NCBI GenBank assembly: GCA_000349905.1
Contig: KB722759.1
Span: forward strand, 461,467-525,466
Direction: 5' to 3'
DNA: 64,000 bases
Source: Volvariella volvacea V23
Taxonomy: Eukaryota > Basidiomycota > Agaricomycetes > Agaricales > Pluteaceae
Positions 37,837-48,115 of this stretch are shown here, in pieces (the stretch's first letter is position 1; the number at the start of each line of letters is the position of its first letter). Position numbers and translations under genes: made by a program. The notes beneath the pieces are model-generated. The model was given only the letters and a program-made list of their open reading frames with translations. It was not told where the DNA came from and ran no database searches.

Positions 37837-38805
37837 ATGTTCCTCGCAGGCATGTTCCTCGCCGCCATTGCGCGCTCCCTTGCCTCTCCTATTCCGATCT
37901 CCATTCCAGCCAGTCCAATCCCGAGCCCACTCTGCGTCGTCACTGCCGCGATGAGCGCAGGCACATGCGATCCGAACAAGAAACGCACCATTTTCGATAT
38001 CTTATACAGTTGCCTCGGGGTCATATTTCTCTGCACGTATATCTCCATCCATCATAACATCCCGGACCAGAACGACTCGTGGGCGAGGAAGACGTGGCTG
38101 AAGGTCCGGACGATGTTGTATGCGATGGTGGCGCCTGAGATTGTGATAATGTGGGCGATAAGGCAGAGAATTATGGCGGGAGAGATTGCGAACTCAAAGA
38201 TTGGAAAAAGTGAGTTATTGCCTGGTGTACAGCATGATGCTCACACAGAGAAAGAGCACAATTGGACGCGAACGCACGCGTTTTTTCTTCAAATGGGTGG
38301 TCTAATGATAGAAATCAAAAAGGGAAAGGTGTATGAGGTGGTTCGATTTTCCTCTTCCACCAGGTGGACTACAGGACTCCGCGGTGCTTCACAGTGTTAC
38401 ATAACTGCACTACCAACAATACGCAAGAATGAAATCCAAGATCACGGGAAAGGGGACATACTCGCGAAATCCGTTGTCGTCCTCCAAACATCCTGGTTTA
38501 TCGCTCAGTGCATCGCTCGCCGTGTCGAAGGTCTCGTTCTGACCGAACTCGAGCTGGTCACTCTTGCATTTGCCCAGTCTCACTCCTCTCTCTCATTACA
38601 CAGAACCCAATTCTGGAACGTCGTCTGCCACGAATGCAAGACCGACATCAGCAGAATCAGGGGCCACGTCGCGGCCGGGTGCCAGATCACGTCCGTCACG
38701 AACGGATATTGCGCCACCAATACGGGCGGGAGAGGCGAGCCGTTGGTCTTGGCCCATTGTGATGGGGGTGACCACCAGAACTTTGATTTCTGGACCGAGT
38801 TTTGA
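37837..38805 (+). CDS. Chimeric gene: N-terminal half of WWDKPLN membrane protein fused to a secreted-protein tail
   Basis: Exon 1 (37837-38209, 373 nt as in sister genes) starts MFLAGMFLAAIARSLASP; a 45-nt intron (38210-38254) is in frame, so splicing is optional for reading. The membrane-family sequence is intact through LTELELVTLAFA and stops at 38574, just where sister genes continue ALN..WWDKPLN. From 38575 the frame enters other sequence: an intron-like pyrimidine tract, then TQFWNVVCHECKTDISR and a Cys-rich end with QNFDFW and stop at 38805. The tail resembles the end of small secreted proteins, possibly of the QxW beta-trefoil type. The product (about 307 aa) would have three or four helices plus a cysteine-rich tail. 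Whether it is expressed is unknown. Confidence 0.7.
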   Translation: MFLAGMFLAAIARSLASPIPISIPASPIPSPLCVVTAAMSAGTCDPNKKRTIFDILYSCLGVIFLCTYISIHHNIPDQNDSWARKTWLKVRTMLYAMVAPEIVIMWAIRQRIMAGEIANSKIGKSELLPGVQHDAHTEKEHNWTRTHAFFLQMGGLMIEIKKGKVYEVVRFSSSTRWTTGLRGASQCYITALPTIRKNEIQDHGKGDILAKSVVVLQTSWFIAQCIARRVEGLVLTELELVTLAFAQSHSSLSLHRTQFWNVVCHECKTDISRIRGHVAAGCQITSVTNGYCATNTGGRGEPLVLAHCDGGDHQNFDFWTEF

Positions 38806-40551
38806 GCCTGAAGTGCCGAGTCTAGCTTAATTCGCGGGATCGCTGAATTGGACGGTGTCTATTGCGGTTTGTGACTCGAGTAGATTACTATCTCTTTTTG
38901 TTCAATCGTCGCATTTAAATCTTACATGTTCAACGCGCGTTGATATTGCCAACCTTCCCTTACCGCGTCAGTGCAAACCATAACCACATAACCACAAGCA
39001 CCTCGCGATCATTATCTTATCTTATCACGCCCCTCCACATAAGCGCTGCACACAACCAAACACATTCGGATTCGAAAAGCTACTACAGCACAACAGCGCG
39101 CCTATTCTACCGCCTACTTCCACTGGGCNNNNNNNNNNNNNNNNNNNNNNNNNNNNNNNNNNNNNNNNNNNNNNNNNNNNNNNNNNNNNNNNNNNNNNNN
39201 NNNNNNNNNNNNNNNNNNNNNNNNNNNNTCCCAGTGGAAGTAGAGCATGGGTGTTGATTAGGAGTACGGATATGCCATATGTCTGTTGCATGTTGGAGAA
39301 TATTGGAATGTGAATTTACTTGTTATATTTGAGTTCAATTGAGCGTGGCCACCCATATATGACCAAGTTCGCGTTACCAAACTCACCGCTAGATGCTGTC
39401 TTTCCTTATAGGTAATCATCATTGTTGGATAACGGAACCCTTTACGGAACCCCTTAAAATTTCTTCGGGGAACGAGCTTGCGCCACGGTAGCCTTACCAA
39501 GTAGTGGGAAAATTAATTATTTTTTGCGGCGGCGGGATTATCATTGTCGGTGACTATTACTCAAATATTTGAAGTGTTGGTAAATTAAGCAAAGCACCAT
39601 CCTCACCGATTTAGATACATGCCTCCCTAGTGAATATTGAACGTAGACTCAGTTTATAGTGCTAGGTCGTGCTGTACTCATTACACGCACCTGTAAGACT
39701 ACAGCGCTCTTATTTGGTTGATACAGAAGATATCGTAGACGCGACAAACTCGAGCTCAGCGAATTGTGGTTTTGTTTGGCTATACCTTCGTGCCTGGAGA
39801 TGGGCCGATCGACGCCAGCCCCTTGGTTCTTAACTCCTCCATTGACTCCATATATTATCCCTTCGCTCTGGTATTGACCAGGGTATCTATGGCACTTTCC
39901 GGGGCCCAAAGGTTTGCGGAAAGGTCAAGGACATAAAAGCACTCGATTAACAGCCGGAGAATGAGGGACGATAATCACGCCGCATCCAGGAGCCCACAGG
40001 TACATGAAAGAGTAGAATTTCATACAACCGCGAGTTGTCTAAACATAGTCACGACAATCCCGACCAGTTCCAAGCCTGGGCCTCGTCTCTAGGCGACCAA
40101 TCATCTGGCTGTGCGTCTTCCACTTGGGCCTCAGACTGTGCAAGGACACTCTAAGGGGCAATTCGAGATGATATGATCTCAGCGCTGGTGGCTGTAGGGA
40201 TTCCGCGTCTCAGCTAATTATAGCCTTACCAAAGTACATGCACCCACAAGCAGAGCCTCATTCTCAGAGACTTTGACGGGCAGATGAACTAGGCCAAGTA
40301 TTGCTCTATAGTAGGTATGCTACCCACTCTGGCCTCTGCGCTATGACTCGTCGCCCAGTTTCATGTGAGCGAAACGAACGGAGCATTAGTGGTACTCCGA
40401 ACTGCACAGTTTCTGTTGAGCGCAGGCTCTTTCTAAGTCGTACGTATCGACCAGTATTAATGCGCGCCTTCCTGCCTCCCGTCCCTCATCAGTCGTTCCG
40501 TCTCTCCTCTTATTCTCGGGTTCTTTTCACCTACCTCGCATTCTTCTCAAC
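38806..40551. other. Insertion interior, no intact gene seen
   Basis: This is the middle of a 2.5-kb block (38575-41108) that separates the two halves of a membrane-family gene. It contains an assembly gap and short frames without motifs. Confidence 0.5.
39129..39228. other. Assembly gap (100 N) flanked by an inverted repeat
   Basis: The left flank ends CTACTTCCACTGGGC and the right flank starts TCCCAGTGGAAGTAG, so the gap is framed by a perfect 14-bp inverted repeat (CTACTTCCACTGGG). A hairpin or a longer inverted repeat in the missing DNA would explain the break in assembly. Confidence 0.9.
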
Positions 40552-41108
40552 ATGCAGTCCATCTTATTCACCCTTCTATCCCTCGCCGCCTCTTTCTTCT
40601 GTGCAACCAGCACACTTGCTACACCCATCAAAGAATACCGAAGCCTCCTACCTCTGCGATGTGTCACCCCAACTTTGAAGGTGTTGGTCTATCGGTCACG
40701 GATAATGCTCAGGAATGGGGCACTTCACCCGCCTCCGTTCCCTACGCACCAATCATCAACTTTGATCATCGTGGCTCCAGCTTGCCCATGCCGACTCTAG
40801 GTTTGAGCAAGACGGTCAATATCCCCCTCACTATATTGTCAAGTAAGCATTATAGTGAGTGTGTCAGTTGCGAGATCCGTTATTGACATCCATGGAATGG
40901 TGGATAGGGACATTGGCAACAACGAATGGGTTGTGTCCGTGCGCAACAACAAGCTGCTTTTGCTTGACCAGAATCGTGACGACAGTAAGTAACCCCAATG
41001 ACGAGAGACCCGTCGTGACACCTGGGCTTATCCATTTTCCCACCAACACAGCACTCAGCTTTGGAACGTCGTTTGCGGTGAATGCAAGACCAATATCAGC
41101 AACGCCAG
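40552..41108 (+). pseudogene. 5' part of a secreted beta-trefoil-like protein gene, truncated
   Basis: It begins with a clear signal peptide (MQSILFTLLSLAASFFCATS, then LATP) and continues in shifted frames through HPNFEGVGLSVTDNAQEWG, an FDHRGS block, EQDGQYPPHYIVK, NNEWVVSVRNNKLLLLDQN, an intron (from GTAAGT near 40985 to AG at 41052) and TQLWNVVCGECKTNIS. At about 41109 it runs directly into membrane-family sequence. At least two frameshifts (near 40661 and 40800) show it is dead. The missing 3' part corresponds to what is fused to copy 7 upstream (38575-38805), with about 60-80 bp of overlap. Confidence 0.75.
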
Positions 41109-42053
41109 GCGCTGAATTTCGTGATGTGCACCTTTTGGTGGGACGAGCCGTTGAACGCAGGATATCCGATATGCTTTGATCGGGCAGGAAATCGAGTGGA
41201 TGGACCTGAAGAGAGGAAGGATGAAGCATGTACCAAAAGTTGTGGAGGGTGACGATAGGGAGCTCGGGACGACAGAACTCTCCTACAGGTGCTCAAGGCA
41301 AGACTAGTTCAAATGCCGCTGATATCAACAGCGAAAGCGAAATTGGAGCGCAGACTGAAGGTGACATTGGGCATAACACGAGAGGTGAGGGTGAAGGCGG
41401 AAGTACAATATATGAAGATGAAACGGATACCAAAAGCGACAGTGAAAGCGAAATCGAAAGTGAAAACGAACGCGAAAACAAAACTATATTATAACAGAGA
41501 TGGTGGAAGACAAAGAAGATGAAGGAGGAAGTTGGGGAGTCAAACGGATGTGGAAGCAAGTGATCGAGAAGCCATTCGCAATTCTCTTTGGACCACTTCT
41601 CAACATGGCGATTGTAGAAGCCATGCATAGACCAACAAGTGTGCACCCGTTCTACGCTGCAAGGTTGGAAGATGCCCAACACCGACTTGCCTATATCTGG
41701 GCTTCTGTGATTGGGGTTGTCTTTGGGGGAATTCACCTCATCGGTTGGGATTTTCCGTTTGCGACTACTGCCGAACTCTGGCTCTGGAGAGCGTCCTCTC
41801 TGGTCCTTACCATCATCCCTGCCATTATTGTGGTCTCATGGCGCTCAAAGATCGAATGGTGGCTAGACCCGGATCGCTTGGAATTAATTCTCTTTTTCAC
41901 CACCTAATGAGGTTCTTCGTCATCAACTTTGGATCTCCTCTCTACGTCGCCGCCCGCATTATCATCCTCTTTCTTGCCTTCTTCGCCCTTCGCAAACTCC
42001 CCGACTCTGCATATGAAAACGTAAAATGGTCGAATTTTGTCCCGCATCTATGA
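41109..42053 (+). pseudogene. C-terminal half of the split WWDKPLN copy 7
   Basis: Starts exactly where the copy 7 N-terminal half stops: ALNFVMCTFWWDEPLNAGYPI, then NRVDGPEERKDEA. One G is lost near 41230 (Trp codon), shifting the frame. A second shift follows a hexamer-like expansion (41320-41490) that encodes alternating Ser/Glu/Asn, and a third lies near 41900. The later blocks are clear: KPFAILFGPLLNMA, TSVHPFYAARL, VVFGGIHLIGWDFPF, ELWLWRASSLVLTI, SPLYVAARIIILFLAFFAL and the end SAYENVKWSNFVPHL. Confidence 0.85.
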
Positions 42054-42622
42054 TCCTATCATCGCAAGTGTCTTTACCAGTTAACTCGGTGTTCCTTACT
42101 CGCCCATCGTTCAGCACAAAAATCATGATCACCGAGGCTTGCTTCAACCCAGGGCTTTAGCTGGAATGGGAGAAGGGAGAGGGTATGGGCGTGTGTCAGG
42201 GGTCTGGATATTCCTCTCTTGGTTTCTATTCTTTCGCTACTCCCCTCCTTACTCGTTTCCCTATCTGTTGTCGTCTGTTGCGCTTTCAATGTTTCATTTC
42301 TTTGCTGTGTCCTTTCGTTTGTCGATTACAACTCGCTATGCCTTAGCTATCGGATGCCTGATTGGAACTTGCTTAGTTCCGTTCTAATTTCAGATACTTC
42401 CAAAGCCACTCCGAGTCGACACCTAGTCGCTTTTGTAGGGCGTTCCTCGGCTAAGTAATCTATTCCTCCGGCCTGTGGCAGCTCCCAACGAGCATAAGTT
42501 CCTCCTAATGTCAATACTCAAGGATGTCGACCACCATTTCTATTGATACCACGTCGGAATCGATGGGTCCGGCTAACCATCAGTCTCCGCCTGCAGTATG
42601 GAGGGAGCCAACTGTCGATATG

Positions 42623-43198
42623 CGTGGCATGTCGGGCTGTGGAAGACGGTCCCAGGGTGTGAGAGTCGGGACAGCGATGCTGAAGAGACGGACAGCGCAC
42701 AAAGGGGCGGTGGAGAGCGCGGTGCGGTGATGACACTGATCAAGAAACCCCTCCGACTCGTCTTTGGACCGCTCCTCGGGATGACCAACGTAGAAGACAC
42801 GCGCAGGACAACGAGCGTGCATCCGTTCTACGCCGGGTCTCTCGGCGTCGCACAGCACCGGGAGGCCTACTTTCACGCGTCCGTCATCGGGTGTATTTTT
42901 AGAGCGACCCACCTCATCGGCTGGAGTTTTTGACCGTGGCCGAGCTATGGCTCTGGGGGGTATCCTCCATCGTCCTCACTGCACCCCGGTTTTTGTTGTG
43001 CTGGGGAACCCACACGGGCCGATGCTACCCCGGGAGCTGATTGAATCCTCCTGGTTTATTCTCACCGGGATTGGCGCCCCGCTCTACATTGCAGCACGCA
43101 TTGTTCTCCTCTTTCTCGCCTTTTATGCCCTCCGTGACCTCCCCGACTCTGCGTACGAAAACGTCCGGTGGACAAGTTTCATCCCACATGTTGGTTGA
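42623..43198 (+). pseudogene. WWDKPLN-family copy 8, C-terminal half only
   Basis: Readable from the linker (AWHVGLWKT) through KKPLRLVFGPLLGMTNVED, TSVHPFYAG, HLIGWSF, ELWLWGVSS, GAPLYIAARIVLLFLAFYAL and the end SAYENVRWTSFIPHVG. A small deletion at about 42930 (the PF of WNFPF is lost) creates a stop, and the frame shifts again near 43000. No N-terminal half is found upstream; 42054-42622 lies between it and the preceding copy. Confidence 0.8.
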
Positions 43199-43678
43199 AC
43201 AATGGATGAGAACTTTACCTTGATACCATTGTTTCTGACTTGAGTGACTGAATCGAGGCAAGGGAATATCATGAGTACTGTCCATGTCTCCTTTCTATCA
43301 TTTGTGCTGTGCATGCCCCATCCTCAACTTGAAGTGCACATGCCACACGACAGGGCGTCCTCCGAGGGATGCCCGCTGCTGGCAGGCGTGGGAGGAAAGC
43401 CAGAAGCTGATCCCAGTCGACACGCCTATTTTTGGATTCGATGGGGAGCTCTTCTTTTGACCGTCTCTCCTTCACCACAACCACCACCTGGACCGTTTGC
43501 TGGCGTCCCGATGGCCTATTCGCAGTGCGTTTCCCTCGTAGTTTATCGCGACTGCTTTCCTTCGTCAAGCTAACCCCACGACGCTAGGCACGGAAGGACC
43601 TCGGTGGACTCTCAAGCAAACTCGTCATACACGTATGAATACACCCCATCCACCAGACACTTTCTTTCAGACACGGAC
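43199..43678. other. Intergenic, 5' region of the tetraspanin gene
   Basis: No gene supported. An in-frame GTG at 43604 would add 25 residues to the tetraspanin, but the first ATG is at 43679. Confidence 0.5.
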
Positions 43679-45331
43679 ATGACCAGCAGCCCCAACCCCG
43701 GGTCCCAGCCTAGGTTCCAACCAGGCTCCGAGCTCCCCTCTCGCACCAGCTCCCCGCTCCGGCACTCCAGCACTCCTCCCGATCCCCCGCCACTCTCCTT
43801 TCGGAGCGAGTTGAGCCATGGGCATCAACGGAAGGGATCGGACGAACACGACCAAGCGGATGTATCCCTCGCCACACACTATCTCCCCTCAAAGTTCTCG
43901 TCCACGATGCTCAACAGCTCCCAGACTGGGCCTGGCACGGGGCCGCGGAAGCGAAAGCCGCACTACTCCAAGGCCAGTAGCCGCGGCCCAGAACCGCGAA
44001 TACCCAAGCAGGGAGGAGGCGTGGACGCATTCCGGAGCGGCGCACCTAGGATACCCGGGAGGAACGACGAACTCGATTTTGGCGAACCCGAGCCCTGGCT
44101 GGCCACCAAACCCGGAGCCAGTCCAACTCGACGACCAAAGAAGCTCCGCTGGAACAGGTTCAAATGGACTCTCTTCGCCACCAACACCCTCGTAAGCCCC
44201 CTCCTCTCCTCTCCCTTCTCCTGCCAACTCAAACTCTACAACCCCCAGCTCACAGCCTACTCCCTCACCGCACTCGTATTCTGCCTCCTCACCTGGTTCA
44301 ACACCTTCCACCACGCCTCGATCCTCCTCATCGGCAACCGCCCGGAGCTCATCATCTCCACCCTCGCCGCCTCCCTCGGGCTCTTCACCGCCCTCCTCGG
44401 CTGGTCCGGCATCCTGCTCAACAACCGCCGCTTCCTCGCCCTCTACGCCCTCCTCACCTGGCTCACCTTTATCTTCCTCGTCGTCCCCGGCTACATCGCG
44501 TGCCGCAGGCGCGAGTACAACCTCGAGGGCAAGCTCAACCGCCAGTGGTCCCGCGCGATCGACGCCGCGGGGCGGGGGACCGTGCAGAGCGAGCTCGGCT
44601 GCTGCGGGTACTTCAGCCCCTTTGTCGAGGCGACCGTCACGGCGACGTGCTACTCCCGGAGCACCCTCCCCGGGTGCAAGCTCCGCTACCTCGAGTTCGA
44701 GCGGGTGGTGCTCAGGAGGTGGTATACGGTCGTGTTTGGGGTCGTGCCGGTGCATTTGGTGGTGATGGTGAGCGCGCTGCTGTGTGCGAACCATGTGACG
44801 TATCGGTTTGGGAAGGGGATGATGCCGAAGAGGTATCGGCTGAGCGTGGGGAGCGTGGCGGTTCTCATGGAGCGGTATGCGAGGTGCGTGGGTTGTTCTG
44901 CTTCTGGACTTTTTGAGTGCTGATGCGTGGGGTGGTATGTGTGTAGTCAACTGGCGGAGCAGTATGGCCTCGAATTTGCAAATGATGTACTGGCCAAATC
45001 GAGGTCTACGCTCAACTTGCTAGTCCCGAACGCTGGTGGCGGCGGAGGAGGAGGAGGAGGACGGGGAGACTCCACTCCAAGTCCGGGTTCGATGTCCAGA
45101 AACGGCTCGCCCGGTCCATACGCCTACCCCGCTCAAGTTTCCGACAGCTATCCAGCCAACTCTGGTTCCAACTCGAATGCCAATTCGAGTGTCGGGTTGA
45201 CTGCTGATGCACAGGGTGCGCAGGCTGGGGGATACACTCCGTTGCCTCAACAGCAGCAGCAACAGCAACATGGGCATGGGCATTCGCCCTCAAAGCTCCG
45301 CCACGAGGCCTTTCACCCTTCGGCCATGTGA
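43679..45331 (+). CDS. Tetraspanin, Tsp2-like
   Basis: Three exons (43679-44191, 44249-44883, 44947-45331) join to 510 aa. A long, Ser/Pro-rich cytosolic N-terminus (about 160 residues) precedes the first of four helices. The large extracellular loop has the tetraspanin CCG signature (LGCCGYFSPFVEATV) and further cysteines at TCYSRS and GCK, which would pair in disulphides. Helix 4 is VFGVVPVHLVVMVSALLC. The C-terminal tail is low complexity (nine or so Gly, then Ser/Asn-rich, then seven Gln). Tetraspanins organise membrane protein complexes; fungal ones are linked to infection structures and development. The first intron is a multiple of three and could be read through. Confidence 0.82.
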
Positions 45332-45872
45332 GAGCGGCCGTTCCTTTCTTTTGAATGGCCGATGTCGTCGTGTCCGGTTCCCTACCTGCTCTGGATCTTC
45401 GATCAGTGTACAGCGCTCCACTCCCTTGCCTTGCCTTGCCTTTCTTTCGTTGCTCCGCACCATCATTCACTCTTTTCTTGAACGGACCTCTGATTTGATG
45501 GACTGAGATCGACTTGATGCTCTTTATACTTATACCTACCAACGACGTTGTTGTAGCTCTTTGTTCTCTACTCGAGGTCGTCGTATCCTCGACCTGGCTC
45601 TTGGTCTCGATGCTGATACTGGTGCTGATACTGATACCACCCGTGTTGTCTGTTTGATATCAACGTGTTGAAAACTCATGTTATAACTATCATTATGCGC
45701 ATATATGCTGTTGTATCGAACGCGCTCGGTGACCCCGCCTGGAATACAGCATAGCACCGGAGACCAGACGTGCGCTATCGGCACGCGATACCGATGCTGG
45801 CCTTTTCAACAGCTGGGAACAGCATGTTGTGTCAACTTGAACCGGTATTCTACTCTAGAGAGAGGTGACCAG

Positions 45873-45996
45873 ACGACTCGGTTCATGGTGCAGTGCATTG
45901 CGCGTCCTGTCGAGGTGTCTCGTTCTGACCGAGCTCAAAGTGGGGCGCGCTTGCGTTGCAGCGCTGAATGGGATGACGTATATCATGTCGAATCCA
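45873..45996 (+). pseudogene. Relic of the central part of a WWDKPLN membrane protein
   Basis: About 120 bp match the family's central helices: QTTRFMVQCIARPVE, then in a shifted frame LVLTELK, then AALNGMTYIM. Nothing before or after it belongs to the family. It lies at the edge of the repeat-rich block that follows. Confidence 0.65.
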
Positions 45997-45999
45997 CAC

Positions 46000-47850
46000 C
46001 TTGGTACAGATAGCAAAAATCAGTAAAGTTTTGTGTATATTGATCCATGTACAAGACAGAGGACTGTACAGTTTATCTACCTATTTTGGCATTTTGACAT
46101 ATGATATAGTAGGCTATCTGTGATATAAAGGGAGTTCCATATCTGGCATACATGATTGGGTGATTAGTATTCAACACCCCTTCCTTGATCAGCCAACCAT
46201 CATGAAACTGATGAAAAGCTAACAGTGGGATGACCCTGAATGTGCATGCTCTCAAGAATAGCTTCTAGAGCACTAGAGGTGATAAGCAACACACGCACAA
46301 CCCCCAAAACACCCAGGTCAAGCTTTAGTTCATAGGGATGGCTAGACTGGTGTCTAATTAACTCAACAATCTACCTCTCAACAATTCTTGGACAATATTC
46401 AAGGCATTGGTGACTCTGTAAATTAGATCTCCTTTGCTCATAGTGTAGAATACAGACTTTTGCACACTTAAGTTGTAAATCCCTGACCAAATAAAACTCT
46501 GTTGAGTCTCAGATGGATTTTAATCAATGCCTGGTGATGTTCTGCCTAAGAATCTACTTGATGCATGTGTTTATGATGATGCTAAAACCCTTAGATCAAT
46601 TTCTATTATTGATTGCTTGCAATTGCAAACTGTCACAGTTTTTTCACATGTACTTGAGTTTATACCTTTTATCTTATCTTTTTTGCTTTTAGTAATACTC
46701 CTTTTGAATCAGTTTTCAAAGTTATTCCATCCATCTATCACATGCTGATCTCACTTTTGATCTTGATCAATCTAGATTAATCCAGTAATTCAAATGGGAC
46801 AAGCCATTGATCCACCACATGCACTCCAGTCTGGACTGGCATAATAGCGGCTAGGTACTGTACAGTATATTCTACCAGAATGTATTTAAGTAAGATGGTC
46901 TGAGGCATCACTCCTCAGATTGAATTGTTGAACAGCAGCCTTACAGGTGCTAGAGGCTATGGCAAGTCACCTCACCTAGGAGTAGAGAGTAATGATACTT
47001 TGTGTATATATGAGGAGTGGGGGTCTGGTAGGTACATGCTGGAACTATTTATACAGAGGAGTGACAAGTGCCATCCACCATTTTGGAAATGGTGGTATCC
47101 ACATTGGAGTTGATGTGGGTACTCTTGGTGATACTTGTGGGTCTACCTACATGTGGTTTATGACTATCTGCCATGTGTATCTACCCAGGTATTGTCTGTA
47201 GCATGTGTACATTCCAGTACTGGTCCATATTCTTGGTCTGTATAACATAGTATCAGTCCATATCTACAGTCTGTCCAACATGACCATATAGTCGTCAAAG
47301 GCAGAAAAAGTGCAGCCAACTTGAATTGTTTGCCTAAACCGCCACAAGATGGAGAAATTCATTACCTCCAGCAGGGAATACTACACAATATTGTCTGTGT
47401 AAATTTGACATAAAGAACTAACATGAATAGATTGGTCATGGTCAAACCTTTCAATTGCCGTTCGAGAAAAAGATGAAGTATGCACAATGCGTCGTTTAAT
47501 AGGACTTCCTCCGGGAAAGTGGCACTGATATGCTATACGAATGTCACGGGAGCTCACAGCTATATCGTAAATCAACGTCATTGGAGACAATTCTGAGGCT
47601 CTTGCCAGCGTAGAAAACAAATATGCATCGCAGCTATTGAGAGCATTGTGGCTTGCACGACCGTATTTCCTGAACACCCCCCCTACCAATACACGAGGCC
47701 AAGGGCAGACACATGTCATCACAGCAGGGTCAATTCGAACAAACGAACAAAGGATTATCACCACCAAAATACGTTTCTGCAAGTGCGCCTTTGACAATAT
47801 TCCAGTGAATTAGCGCCACGTCCAAACAAGGAAGACATCCCCGATCACAT
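46000..47850. repeat. AT-rich, CpG-poor transposon debris
   Basis: 46235-46720 matches 12000-12490 in inverted orientation. A hairpin CCACCATTTTGGAAATGGTGG lies at about 47076. A minus-strand frame at 47381-47797 (138 codons) is CpG-richer than its surroundings but shows nothing I recognise, so I do not call it a gene. Confidence 0.55.
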
Positions 47851-48115
47851 TTCCAATGCCCCACTTCGCCTTCCTTTATTCTCCTTCCTAATTCGTATTC
47901 CAATCCTCCTACGACCCTGGCTCCCCCATATTATTCTGCGGCCGGCCACTGAGGGCTTTGATTGGCATACAGGCGATAACACTCCTCCACGAGGACAAAC
48001 AAACGACTAGATAATCCAGCGTCGGGGGGCTGAATTATTCCTTGAACCTCGCTCTGCATCTCCCTGTGCCCCACACACATCGGAATATCCTCAGCTTTCT
48101 TTCGCATCCACCAAC

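Noticed and set aside
43889..44950. Minus-strand open frame of 353 codons opposite the tetraspanin
   Set aside because: A GC-driven shadow; the plus strand has spliced exons, four helices and the CCG signature.
47381..47797. Minus-strand open frame of 138 codons
   Set aside because: No recognisable motif, no splice support, and it lies in repeat debris.
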